Source: Halisarca cf. caerulea (taxonomy: Eukaryota; Porifera; Demospongiae; Chondrillida; Halisarcidae). From it: 64,000 bases of DNA. Where the stretch lies: the NCBI GenBank assembly GCA_963170055.1, contig CAUJGJ010000083.1, positions 1,740,101 to 1,804,100 of the forward strand. Direction: 5' to 3'. Below are positions 46,469-58,862 of the stretch, piece by piece; within the stretch, counting starts at the first letter, position 1, and every line of letters starts with the position of its first letter. A program made the position numbers and the translations under genes. The notes below the pieces were generated by a model. It searched no databases. It was not told the origin of the DNA and was given only the letters and a program-made list of their open reading frames with translations.

Positions 46469-49400
46469 ATGGCGGCTTCTAAAGAAGACTTCGTTGCATT
46501 GGAGACTGTTGGATGCGGACAATTTGGATTATGTAAAAGAATCAAAAGGAAGAGTGACGGGAAACTTTTTTGTTGGAAAGAAATTGATTATGGTAATATG
46601 AATATGGAAGATAAACGATTGTTATGCCAAGAAGTAAATCTCTTAAGAGATCTACGACACGAAAATATTGTGAGATACTATGATAGAATAATTGATAAGG
46701 GGACATGTACTCTCTACCTCATAATGGAATGGTGTGAAGGAGGTGATCTGAGCACAATGATTCAGCACTATAGGTCCAGAAGGTGAGTGACCCTCATAGA
46801 GAGATGCAAAGTTGGTCGTTGAAACTGTACAGGCATATAGGGTAAGGCGGGGTAACTTGGAACGCATGGGTAACTTGGAACGCCCGAGTAAAAACAGTGC
46901 CAATAGAAGCTACAGGTTCAAGTTTTGGTCAGTAATGTCTCCATGAATAGGGCGTTCAGCAGTGGGAAGTATGGGCAGGCAGCTTAAGCATAGCAAAAGA
47001 TACAGGCCCTGTTCCAAGTTACCCATGTGTTCCAAGGTACCCCACATTACCCTATATGCAAAGTGGATATCGAGTACAGTGGGGTAACTTGGAACAGGTC
47101 CTGTATCTTTTGCTCTGATTAAGCTGCTCAGCCATACTTGCTACTGCTGAATGCCCAGTTCATGGAGAGATCACTGACTAAAAATTGTATCTATAATTTA
47201 CTATTGACATTGCTTTTACTCAGTTGTTCCCAGCATTACCCAATTTTATCCTATCAAGGAAGCTGTCTCTACTGTAGATTATGAGGGCCTAATATTTTTT
47301 CTTTGTTTATACGTCTATTCATATGATATAGAAACTAGTTGAATAATAGGTTAAATAGTGTAGAATGTCTCAGCACTTTATTGTGAATATACACTGAGCT
47401 GGTTTACACGAAATAAATACTGTAAACATTAGCTCATAACTAAACATTAACCGACAGAAATAGAAAAGTATAGTGCAGTCTTTGATTTCATCCTACCCCT
47501 TTGAACACATTTTGTGTGCTATTGATATCAAGGCTGTTTTAGCTGGGAGTAGATGGTAGGGACATTCCACCACCACCATTCTATTGACTACTTGTGTGAT
47601 ATTCATTGATCTGCCCCTTGTTATGTAACATAAGTATATGTATATTGCATGTATGAACCATGACCACCACGTTGTCAATTCCCCAAAAAAAAAACATTAC
47701 AATGAAAAGGGAATGTTTGCTCCCGGGGCTACACATGCATGTGGCTTGATATACACAGAGATAAAGGGAGTTTAGGTGGACCGAATGAAGTGTGCAAATT
47801 TACACATTGTAACTTACTTATGTAGCACTGCATTAGATTTGCAAGATGTATGAGTTTGCAGATTTCACCTAGTACATCTAAACCCGGTCTAGCTCTGTGG
47901 TCATCTAGCCCCATGTATATATGTTTATATCATTTGTATGTATATAACGTCTGTAATCTGACACTTCAGTAATCCAAACTTCTCTAATCCTACCGTCCAT
48001 TGAGGTATGTAGTCCCCTCATTCAAGTATGACAAAGAGTCTCTGCAATCTGACAACCTCCTAATGCAATTTTTTTTCAAGCCCCATTAAACGTGGAATAA
48101 GAGAGCCTGGATGTTTCACAGTATCTATATACCATGTATATTCTAAAGTTTTGTCCTAAGGTTTTGTCACCCCCAAAACATGGCTGGTAGTCTTTTAAAA
48201 ATGACGAACAGGCTGAATTCTAATATTTTGTCATCTCTTCCAAGGTTTCATCAGCCTATCAAATAATGATGACGAAATCTAAGAGCATGCCCATTTTGTT
48301 AACCAAGATGTCTTCTTTACTGTATACCGTCACGCTACTGCGAAGCCATCATGCTCATTTTCCTCTTTATGCTTGCACATCAGCACTACGCTAATAGTAA
48401 GAGTCCAAATATCTCTGTAAATGTGGTGAACACAAACAGCGGAGCAATATTTAGCTTCAAAACCAGCCATTTTTACATTGGTACAAAAGTTGGTTTTCTT
48501 TCAAAATTTGTCATTATTCTCTGTTTTTGTTTGATTTTCAAATCGTCTTCTAAGTTTTCTTCAATGTTCTGTTTTCAGCAGTTTTTGTGGAAACTTCTGG
48601 AATACCTAGACAAATGACAAAATTTATGCAAGTTTGTCGCTGTTTAAAAGATATATGGTATACACAATTGGAGACAAGATGGATGAAAGCATGAAAGTGC
48701 AAAACACTTTTTATTATGTTCTAAAGCCGTTTTGCTCATTTATTTCTATTGTCAAATTTGTTATGCCTTTCCATCAATTCCCATCCTCAGTTGGTTGATT
48801 AAAAAACAGAGTGTTGTGCTTTTGTTTGCTGCTACTCGAACTGGGCAGAGTGTTAATAACTTGTGGCCCTATAGCCAGTCATTGTCCAGGATTCAACAAC
48901 AATCCTTTAATGTCAACTGTACCACTATCCACCTCAGCCCATCTACGTATTCATTGCATGCTCATCTGTCAATGTCTACACTCCACCATTGATCCTCAAC
49001 CAATTTTTGCTAGCAGTATTTTGGAATTCACAAGGACTTACGTATGTATGACAAACATGGATTTGTATAATGTGTGGCTGGAGTGAATGTGGAGTTTTGG
49101 GTTATTCATGAAGTTTTTAAGATAATGTATTTTCTGGTAGACATTGTTTCTGGGATTAGCTGGTTTCAAGATATACCGTAGACTGGGAAAGTTTTGCAGA
49201 GTAAAACTTTCGTGAATCCCTAGATTTAGCAATTTTCGAGAACTTCCACAAATCGCTGCATGATTTATAGAACAGAGCTAGCAGTTGAGAATTAAAGTTT
49301 TGCAAATGCTGTTGACTTCACAAAATTCATGAAACTTTCCCAGTATACGGTATCCAACCATTTTTGAAAATGGTCAAGCACTTGATTGATCACTTTCCAA

Positions 49401-52133
49401 ACATATTGTCTTAAGTTGTGGTGGGAAATTTGGTATTGATTGATACAGTCGGCCATCAGTCAAATGCCACACATACGTACATAATCATAAAATGGCTGCA
49501 CCTAAGAAATTAGTAGTCTGATGTTGGCCTATTGAGTATAGTTATCCTGCAATTTGGAACTTGCATGAACCTAGAATCCTTTCTTACCCTAAAGCATCTC
49601 AATGTAGTTATTAAATTTTTACTGTGATCCACATAGAGCAACATATTGCTGATGGTAACAATGTAGCAATGAATGCAGCCCCTTTGTTGCTATAAACAGT
49701 GGTGTAGCTTTGTTCAAATTCTGTTTAATTTGGCAAATGACAAATTACAAAAGTGCATATTGATGGGAAAGAATGTAAACTACGTATTTAATAATGCATG
49801 TGTAGATTTTGTAGTGATGAAGCCAATATAATAATTATTGTGTGTAATTATGTGAATAATTATCCTTTTCATATGAAAATAAGAATGTTTTTAGCAACCT
49901 CCATTACACATGTAACAAATGGCATTTTCAATGTGTTTCATTTTATTCTAACTCATAGGCAGTATATCAGTGAACTATTTATTTGGCAAGTTCTGTTTCA
50001 AGTGTTGTCGGCTTTACAAGAATGTAACACTGTCAGAAAGGGAAGAATTAAGGTACGTACATACATGTATGTAAGTATGTTATCTACAGTGTACGTATAT
50101 ACACGCATGTTATGTATGTATATGTACATTAAACATTCTACATAGTTTATATTTTTATTGAGTGCTTGCAACCATTTGTTCAGTGGAGCTCCTGAGCTGC
50201 CTGAAGGCTTTAATTGCCTGCTTGTCCTCAATATAGAAAGAATTCTGCTCAAAATATATAATATGTATAACAGGCCACATTAGGCGGAACCTACTGAACA
50301 CTACAATACGTACATACATACGTATTCAGCAAAACGTAGGAGTTGACTTTGTAAGGTCATTGTGTAACCTGGGAAGCAGTTCAAGATTATTTTAGGAACC
50401 ATGCAAAGAATAGGGCTGTTTGTTGAGTACCTGTATTGTCAAAGAGATTGGATTCCTTTTTTATTCGTAATTGGTGAAGGAAATTCTTATCTATTCCAAA
50501 GACCATGCATGATCTGTTGTTAAATAAATTTCATTTCTATTAATATCCTTTTGTAATGTTCATATTCTATGAATTTCCTTCATGATGGTACAGTATGTCA
50601 TCACCTTTTGAAGGATTTTTTACACACCATCAAATTGAATCAAATTATTTGTTTTGTGGCTACAGTAGGTCATTCTCTGTTCAAGTCCTTGATTGGTGTC
50701 ATTGCTTAACTTCATTGTGTTGATCCACACTGAGCCACTGGTATTAATTTGTAATTTTACATCGAATCACATGCTTAAATTGATCTACACACTTGATATT
50801 GCTTTGCTTTCTCATAGATGTGTATATCTGGTACTCCAGGAATTGAAATAATTCTCAATAACCAATAATTCATAATTTACCAACTCAGCTAATACTCCAA
50901 AAACAGTTTGGGCAAAAACATTTGCATTGTGTTATGTGGGGTAAACTTGTATGTATTGAATAGTATACATAATTACAGTATATAACAAACCAATACTCAA
51001 ATGAGAATTATTTCAGTTCCATGATTGTCTTCTTACCATCATATTCATAGGTCATTCATAGAGATCTAAAACCAGCAAACATCTTTCTTGACGGGAAAAA
51101 TCAAGTCAAAGTTGGTGACTTTGGTCTAGCCAGGATATTTCAGCATAGTACAAGTTTAGCTACAAGTTTTGTTGGAACGCCCTATTACATGGCTCCTGTA
51201 AATCTTGGAAATCCGCTGTGTCAGTGTGTTCTGCTATGCTTTCCTATCACATTTCCTAGGAAATCACAAAAGGTCATTCATATGATGAAAAGTCTGACTT
51301 GTGGTCTCTTGGTTGTGTGATATATGAACTTTGTGCTTTGAGGTTGGTTTAAAATAGCTTGTATGTTGGTAATCACACACACACACACACACATGCACAT
51401 GTGTATGCATATGCAAACACAAACTTTTAGAGCAGTGGCAGACCCTCAACTACATACATACATAGGCTCATTCACACACCAAATGGTGATCCTGGATATT
51501 TGTATTTTTTCAAGCATTGTTTGAGAATCCTACTGACCTATGTCCACTATCTACCATTTTGTTCTACTGGTAACGAGATCTTATTGCAAACATAATTGAA
51601 ACATAGACAATAAAAGTGTAATATAGAATTATCATCTACAGTTGAATTTATTGTTTGCTTGTTCACTTATTCAGGTTCCAAAATATGACACCCAGTTTAT
51701 ATTGTATTACTCTTTCTGTTATAGTCCTCCATTCCTCGCTCCCAACCAACATACTTTGGCATCAAAAGTGGCCAGTGGTAAAGTAAAAGATATTCCTGGT
51801 ATCTATTCTCATGAACTGAATACAGTCATTAAGAAGCTCTTGAATATTGAACCTGCACTCAGACCTGAAGCTGAAGTTCTTTTAAAATCTACCCATTCTT
51901 TGTGGGTCCTTACCAAAGAACATGACCTGCATGAATTGAATAAGAGATTAAGCAAGTGGCATAAGCAACTATTAAAAAAAGAACAGGAATTGGAACAACG
52001 TGAGCAATTGCTGCAGAAAAGTGGGTCTTTCCACTAATAATTCCATATTGTCTCCTTATTTAATGTTTGTAATTTTAACAATGTAGTGATGACTGAACGT
52101 GTGGAGTCAAAGCAAGCAGTATCCCTGTCTTGA
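46469..52133 (+). CDS. NEK2: NEK2, mitotic Ser/Thr kinase (six exons)
   Basis: NIMA-related kinase 2, which acts at the centrosome in centriole separation and mitosis. Exons are 46469-46782, 49959-50052, 51051-51197, 51260-51342, 51725-52020 and 52087-52133; all junctions are GT-AG and in phase, giving 326 residues. Residue numbers fall exactly on the human ones: VAIK-type Lys37 in [14 protein letters not shown] with Asp141, and DFG at Asp159, followed by GTPYYMAP and [17 protein letters not shown] short coiled coil of leucines and Glu/Lys (about 277-315) follows the kinase domain. Human NEK2 has 445 residues; the long tail with its destruction motifs is absent here. The last exon is tentative: without its splice the frame ends at 52037. 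Intron 1 is 3.2 kb and repeat-rich; the other introns are 62 to 998 bp. Confidence 0.93.
46836..47057. mobile_element. GGGGTAACTTGGAAC-family MITE, copy 2
   Basis: The outer end CATATAGGGTAAGGCGGGGT returns inverted as ACCCCACATTACCCTATATG. The doubled GGTAACTTGGAACGC at the left mirrors GTTCCAAGTTACCCATGTG at the right. The internal GCATAGCAAAAGATACAGG word is shared with the other copies. Confidence 0.75.
47075..47246. mobile_element. GGGGTAACTTGGAAC-family MITE, copy 3 (inverted)
   Basis: It starts GTACAGTGGGGTAACTTGG and ends with the weaker GTTGTTCCCAGCATTACCC. Its body (CTGTATCTTTTGCTCTG, AGCTGCTCAGCC) is the reverse complement of copy 2, which ends only 18 bp upstream. Confidence 0.65.
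47943..48124. mobile_element. pogo-like MITE, minus orientation
   Basis: Read on the minus strand it begins TACTGTGAAACATCCAGGCT and contains TGGGGCTTGAAAAAAAATTG and AGGAGGTTGTCAGATTGCAG, as in the 42537 copy. The far end is degenerate (GATTACAGACGTTAT). Confidence 0.6.
48130..48660. mobile_element. MITE with weak TACCAT ends
   Basis: The termini TACCATGTATATTCTAAAG and CTGTTTAAAAGATATATGGTA pair imperfectly; TTTTGTC words recur near both ends. It begins six bases after the preceding MITE. Confidence 0.4.
49174..49352. mobile_element. MITE with TACCGTATACTGGGAAAGTTT ends
   Basis: The left terminus TACCGTAGACTGGGAAAGTTT and the right terminus AAACTTTCCCAGTATACGGTA form a 21-bp inverted repeat with one mismatch. 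The body is 180 bp and non-coding. Confidence 0.8.
51377..51394. repeat. Short (AC)n tract in NEK2 intron 4
   Basis: About nine AC units. Confidence 0.85.
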
Positions 52134-52515
52134 GAAATGTCAAGAAGAACATGGTTTTGTCATACCTATTTATTACCGTTATCATTTTGAAATACTGTAT
52201 AAGCATGTAACATGTACTGTACCAAAGTAATCATTTGTATATAGTGTTATTGCTCCTGTCTTACAATAATGTTCATTATTGACTACCAACTTGCAGTATA
52301 TGTATTTAGGCTTATACCATTTGCAAGCAGCCTATCTCCAGGACCCTTGGTGGTTGCAAGGAATTCAACATGTTTGAAGATCTCAGCCCCCTGGTAGGCT
52401 AGTTCCAGTTGCAAGTGTAAGAAAATGATTGGAGTGGGTGGCTGAAATGTGGAATATTTCTGCCAAGATGGTTCTATGCACAAATCTGTATGTGAATGTA
52501 TATGGATTGATGGTT

Positions 52516-52930
52516 CAGTGGACCCCCTCTAATCCAGACCACTGAATTGTAGACACCCCACTAATAATTGAGGACATATACCACTGGTACCAAATGATTC
52601 TCAATTCCTCATACCTATTTATTATATCATTATCATTTTGAAATACATATTGATCATCAATCCATATACATTGGGGGGTGCTGGTGGCTCAGTAGGTTAG
52701 CACTGAAATCAGTCAAGCATTGGACAGAATGCACCACTCCACCTGTGTGCCATTTGGAGTTTTCCCCTGCACCCCCTGCCACCAACCTGGGACAGCTGAG
52801 AAGATGACCTACTGCAGCCACCAAACTATTTGAATTTGATTTAATTTGATTGTGTGTATGAGCGAGTGTGTGGGATACTGGGGGCCTTTGTAGTAGCCTC
52901 AGGCTAATGGCCACCCAGTCAAAATAAGAA

Positions 52931-52967
<37 letters not shown>

Positions 52968-53055
52968 CTTTGCCATATTACAACCCCTGAAATGAGGACA
53001 CATATAATCAGGACAGTCCCTTGTGGTCCTGAGGTGTCCAGAAGGGGTTCCACTG
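52516..53055. mobile_element. pogo-like MITE, GTGTCC subfamily, interrupted by a SINE
   Basis: The left end CAGTGGACCCCCTCTAATCC and the right end CAGAAGGGGTTCCACTG flank a body matching 57943-58133, with the alignment broken between about 52600 and 52978. The SINE occupies most of the gap. Confidence 0.7.
52672..52965 (+). mobile_element. tRNA-derived SINE
   Basis: TGGCTCAGTAGG at 52685-52696 matches the RNA polymerase III A-box consensus TRGCNNAGYNGG at every position. About 60 bp downstream, GGAGTTTTCCC (52756-52766) is a degenerate B box. A 150-bp unrelated body follows, then a tail of about twelve ATT units (52930-52965). A-box, B-box, body and simple-repeat tail in this order define a SINE. 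Confidence 0.75.
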
Positions 53056-53081
53056 TGCATCTGTATCTAATTACTATGGTG

Positions 53082-53249
53082 TACAGTGAAACCTGCCATT
53101 CAGGACATTTGAAAATCCATACACATGTATAAAATGGACATTAGGTTATATGGTCCCAAATTCTCATACACATTGGGGCAACCCTGCATGGAAAATCAGG
53201 ACACTTTTGGTGGTCACCAAGGTGTCCACATTATGCAGTTTCCACTAGT
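53082..53249. mobile_element. pogo-like MITE with amplified right end
   Basis: The left end is TACAGTGAAACCTGCCATTC; the right end lies in GCAGTTTCCACTAGTACTGTA. The terminal 44 bp are then repeated in tandem. Confidence 0.6.
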
Positions 53250-53346
53250 ACTGTATAGCACCAAGGTGTCCACATTATACAGTTTCCACTAGTACTGTAT
53301 AGCACCAAGGTGTCCACATTATACAGTTTCCACTAGTACTGTATAG
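53215..53346. repeat. 44-bp unit in three tandem copies
   Basis: Units 53215-53258, 53259-53302 and 53303-53346 begin CACCAAGGTGTCCACATTAT. They differ only by one G/A substitution in the first unit. The unit is the end of the adjoining MITE. Confidence 0.95.
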
Positions 53347-54407
53347 CCATATCCATATGGATTATAGTCATACAGCCGGAGTCAAACCTTGCATATCACC
53401 TGCAGATAGGGTGTGTAGTATAGAATATCTATGCCTGCAAGTTTAACTTAGCGAGACTAAATGACAAGCCATGGCCAATAATTATTGCAATGTTCAATCA
53501 TCATGCATGTATGCAGTATATTCAATTCAATTCCAAATATTATTTAAGTGCATCATGCCAAAAAAGGCACTATGACACTTCATGGTCCAATACAGCACTG
53601 CATGTGTACATTAAAAAAGTAAACAAGCAAAACACTGCATGCATGTCAGGTAATTATATATACACTCCAGGATCCTCTAGCTACTTTGAGATGCACAAAC
53701 AAATTAAAGCGTGACTTGTACCTCTCATTTAATTTGTCTATGTTCTATAAGTGCCAGCTAGTCCACTTTTGATTTCCTGTAAGTCTCCCCACCCCCACCT
53801 TGCGAATGTATTCATGCCAACACACTATCTTGTACTATATTTATTATGATGGCTTCACTAGACATACACTTTTCATTTTCATGCTTCTTTTCAAAAGAAC
53901 TAGGGGGGGGGGGCATGCTTATTTTACTAATCAAAGTAACAGTCCTCCACTCTTTTTTGTATTCATATCATTATTCTCTGGAGTAATAATATGGTTTAAC
54001 ACACAGATACAAAAATCCTGCTAAGAGATTCTACTTATGACCTACAACAACACTACTTAAGGTTTTTCTTAGCTGGATGCCTTGGACTCAGGGTAAAAGG
54101 ATCCCTCTGGCAGCTCTGGGGCTGTACTGGGGTGCTCTGGGACCTGGCAAGGCGGATGTCAGGTTATGCGACTGTTGGCCTAGGGCACTAGGTTCTTCCC
54201 AGGCAAGGCCAGAGTTTGAAGAAGCAACATCATTGTACCAAGGCTGCATCAGACCCTCATCTACATTTACTCTCAGTTCACATTACAAAACTCCCCCCAT
54301 GATTACGTGGTACATGATGGCTGAAAAAAATATGTAAACATTATAACATATATGCAGGTCGACTATCAGTGATGTAAGAGCTTGCACGTGTGCCGACAGA
54401 TTGAAAG

Positions 54408-57400
54408 ATGGCCGACGATAGCAAGACTTTGATAGCATCATATAGTGTAGTTGCTGCTATTGCTACTTTGGTATATATAACTTCGCTGAATGGAAAATTG
54501 GTATTTGATGACCATCGAGCTATCATAAGTAACGATGACCTGAATTCAAGCAAGACGTCTTTGCAGGAAATGTTCCTGCATGATTTTTGGGGCGGACACA
54601 TGAACAGAGTGGAAAGTCACAAGTCGTATCGTCCTTTTACTGTATTAACTTACAGAATCTTCAACTTTGGCATCCACAATCTAGATCCTTATGGTTATCA
54701 TGTTGTCAATGTTTGTTGCCACGTTGTCGTCTCGCTTCTGTTTTTGATGTTCTGCCGAGTTTGCATCAGTGGATCCAAAGTGTGGGCGCTGTATTGCTCT
54801 CTTTTGTTTTCAGTGCACAGTATTCATACAGAAGCAGTAAGTTGAGCTTAAAAAAATTATGTTCTGCTGCGCAGTCATGCTCGTAAATTGATCTATAATA
54901 TTGTTCCATACAAAGATTAGGCCTACTGCATCCTGGGTCAGCAATATTCCGCAATATTGATTGTACAGGGAGAAATGAAGTGGGGTAATTTGGAATGGTA
55001 GTTCAAAAGCAGTCCCAGTCACAAGCTAATAAATTTTTCTCTTGTTACTCTCCTCGTAAATGTGTAGTTCAGCTATAGTAAGCATGGTTTAACAACTTAA
55101 CCATAGCAAAAGTTAAAGGCCCTTGGGCCATTCCAAGTTACCCAATATCCACTATTACCACACCTTCACCCTCTTGTGTCGATTTCACTGATCCAATGCA
55201 CATAATGACAATACTACAAGATGCTTTATAGTCTTTCCTTTCATACAGTATAATATTATTATATGTACATTGAAACCCTCCAAGGTGAACATCTGATATG
55301 ATCTCCTTCTTCATGCAGGTTGCCAGTGTTGTAGGAAGAGCTGAGGTTTTAGCATGTATATTTTTTCTAGCATCTGTATTATCATATATGAATAGTATTG
55401 GATGGACAAGGCCTTATTTTATTGCTGGTTCCAAATTTAAGTGGCAGTGGATACTTCTAAGTGTTGTGTTTGCTGTGTGTGCTTTATTAAGCAAGGAGCA
55501 AGGAGTCACAGCTTTGGGTGCTTGTATGTGCCTGGATGTATTGTTGCACTGGAAGTCAGTATTTACAAGGTACTAGATCATGTTTTGCACTATGATTTGC
55601 TGTTTTATAAAACTAACCGAATGTACAGTCCTTTTTATATAGGTTAACAACTGCATGTTTTTGAAATATTATGTATGGTAACAGATTGCCAATTCTTCAT
55701 GTGCTTTAGCAAGTGTTCTGCATTACTGGCAGTATACTACACATGTTAAAACTCACATGCTGTCAAACTCTCCCACATTTTGTGAGGGATCAGGCATGCG
55801 TTATATATATCTCATAGTTGTCAGCATATTATATTTAACATTAGCTGTCCAACTGTGACAGTAAAAATAAGTTATTTTGTTAATAGCCATTCACTATCTT
55901 TTTACCTCAACTTTACAGTAATTATTGTAGTTTGACCAGGCAAGTCAATTCCCAGTTTGTCATGAACCCCTTTAAAGATATGTCATGAAAGAAATTTCCA
56001 TTATTTTGAAATCTCTATTCTTACAGTAACATTTATCATAAGTAAGAAAAAGAGCAAGATGAGTTGAACCTTATGGTCCTCAATAAGCACATTTATATAC
56101 ACTGACTATTGTGCAAGTATCAAAAGCAATCACATTGGTGCCTGTGTATGCTCTCCAAAGAGGGATACCCTGGAAGTATGGTTAAAAGATGACATCCTGT
56201 CTTGAAAATTGAGAATTCTCCTACATGGCTTATGATAGATCACATAACCACAAATAGTGGAAATAGAATTGTCATCATAAGCTAAATTGTATGCTGAAGG
56301 GGATGACAACCTGGGAAAACTTTACCCAGCTATAGTAGATCCTACCTTTGTGAGCTCTTTTTTTCTATCTTCAGCTGTGTCACCAGATTGTGGAAGAATT
56401 CAGAATCCTGTTGTAATAGGGAAGGCATACCCATTGATGTATGTGTGTGCCAGAATAACACAACAGAAACAAGAACTTGCCACCTTGGGAGTATTGTTAA
56501 AAGGCTCGGTATGTACAGTACATATGGTCTATGTCTTTGTGACTTTTGTTTCAGAAAATTTGGGTAAATACGTTTTGTTTTCAAAACCAGTTGTACAATA
56601 AATCATGTATACCTTTCTGACTATACAGCTCTAATCCCTTTTCCAATATGCGTACAATTGGGTTAACACTCATTGTACTTTCATATATGCCATAAACTGT
56701 GGGTTTGTGGCGGCATAAATTTATTGTGAATTTATCATTACTGTAGCTTTTTTGGGTATGAGTGGGATATGTGCTATGATTTGGAGACTTTCATTGAACT
56801 ATGGAACCCAACCTATATTCAAGCCAGAAGAATTGAGGGCGTCATTTAATGACAACACAGTCGTGCGGTAGGGAACTTACATTGTGTTATGGTAGTTTTT
56901 TTGGCTCTTTCATTTTTTTCACTTTTTGTGATAGTGTTCTGAGTTTCAGTAACATCTATTCATTGAATGCCTGGCTGTTACTGTCTCCATCAACTCTCTG
57001 TTGTGACTGGTCTCTGGGTTCTGTTCCTCTGGTCACTGAAGTGGCTGATCCTCGAAACTTGTGGAGTATTCTTCTATTTGTTACTTTGCTATCTTTGACC
57101 GTTCACTCTTTAAGAAATGAGAAGAATTGCTTTGAAGTAGGGTCTGGACTCGTGCTGTGTGTTGTGCCATTTTTGCCCTCAAGTGGTTTGCTATTCAGAG
57201 TAGGATTTGTTATTGCAGAAAGGTAGGACTATATGAACATTAGTACCACTAGTTATTAACTTGTGACCCTCGTCTCATTTGCATAGGATCCTATACATGC
57301 CAAGTCTCGGTTTCTGTTTACTAGTGACTGTAGGCTTCAAGCGCCTTTTCTCTTATGAGAAAATAAAAGTATGAGTAATGAAATCATTTTTATAATGTAT

Positions 57401-58797
57401 TCCGATTCATATTTTGGCTGAATTATTTTACTTGTTATATCACATCTCCTTTTCAGTGCTTTCGAATATTTGTAGCTGCCATGGCCCTTTTTGTTTTAAT
57501 CGTTCTAAGCATAAAGACAGTTGTGAGGAATTTGGTGAGAAACAGCAAGACATGCTAAGTTGATGAAAGCCACAAGGGATTTCTCTATTTGTCAATTTCA
57601 TAGAACAAAATGTTAAATTCTCATATTAGACTCACTATATTTCATTGTCTATTGTTCTTCATCATAATTTTTTATTTGCTTGCATGCAGGATTGGTCTAC
57701 AGATTTCCTTTTGTTTGAGTCAGGTGTAAAAACCCTCCCTCAAAATGTAAAGATGCGAAATAATTATGCTATGGAGCTAAAGTCACGTGGCCTAAAAGAA
57801 GAAGCACGAAGCCAGTATAAGGTACGTACAATAATTATTATATACACACATACAGTATGTTGGTCTGTGTAATGGATATGTCCAGTGTAAGTGACTTAAA
57901 GAATAGATTTTTGCATCTACAAAATATAACATACAAATGTAATACAGTGGAACCCCTTTAATCCAGCCCCCTGAATTAGGGACACCCCTCTAATGTGGAC
58001 ACATACCACTGGAACCAAATATTCCACTATAATAAGCCGTAGTACATCTCCAACCCCTGAAACGAGGACACCTCAATAATCAGGACAGTGCTTTCAGGTC
58101 CCAAGGTGTCTGGATTAGAGGGGTTCCACTGTATGTACATATATGTATGCATGTATATATATATATATATAATATTGTATTATTATAATTATAATATAAG
58201 ACAAAGTGATGAGATACATGAAAAAGTGATAAGTAAATAAAGTACTATTGTTATTATATATGATGGTGACACATGCAAGAAACAGGCATGTACAACAAAT
58301 TAAACACTAGATACACACAGATAATCCATAAACTATTATTATTATATTAGATGATACATTGAAAAGAAACAATGCAGTGATAATAATAAAAAAAGTATGC
58401 ATGAAAAAAAATATGCCAAAAATTATAAGCCTATTCTAAGATGTCAGCATACCCAAGAGGGATGCTAGAAATAGGGAGGGACACCAGAACTGAGACTGCA
58501 TTCCCCACCTGAATCGCCATGGAAATCCATTGAATCAGGAAATCGTGCGATTTTGGCTCCCATGTGGACATTCTGAGACGTCTACCGAGATGTCTCAGGA
58601 AGGTCTTTGAAAGAGGGCCAATGGTACCACCAGACTCCACAGCAACAGCTTGAAACTGGTAAAGACGGTCGAGATGTGAGTATTTCTTCACCTTTTCAAC
58701 TTCAGCATGGGCAGCTGCTCCCCCAGGTTCACTGGATGCTCTGTGGAGGTTGGAAGGACAGAAGGTGTCCACACAGGTGGCATCCCACACAAGGAAC

Positions 58798-58862
<65 letters not shown>

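Larger units (their letters stand above)
46783..49958 (+). other. NEK2: NEK2 intron 1 (3.2 kb)
   Basis: It contains two adjacent copies of the GGGGTAACTTGGAAC MITE in the first 500 bp, a pogo-like MITE (47943-48124), a TACCAT-type MITE (48130-48660) and another at 49174-49352. Otherwise no feature is recognised. Confidence 0.85.
52134..54407. other. Intergenic, NEK2 to TMTC4-like gene
   Basis: No gene is seen. It contains a MITE split by a SINE (52516-53055), another MITE with an amplified end (53082-53346), and from 53347 to 54407 low-complexity AT-rich DNA plus a G run at 53904-53913. Confidence 0.6.

Noticed and set aside
53215..53346. CRISPR array
   Set aside because: The 44-bp units are contiguous with no spacers, and the DNA is eukaryotic.
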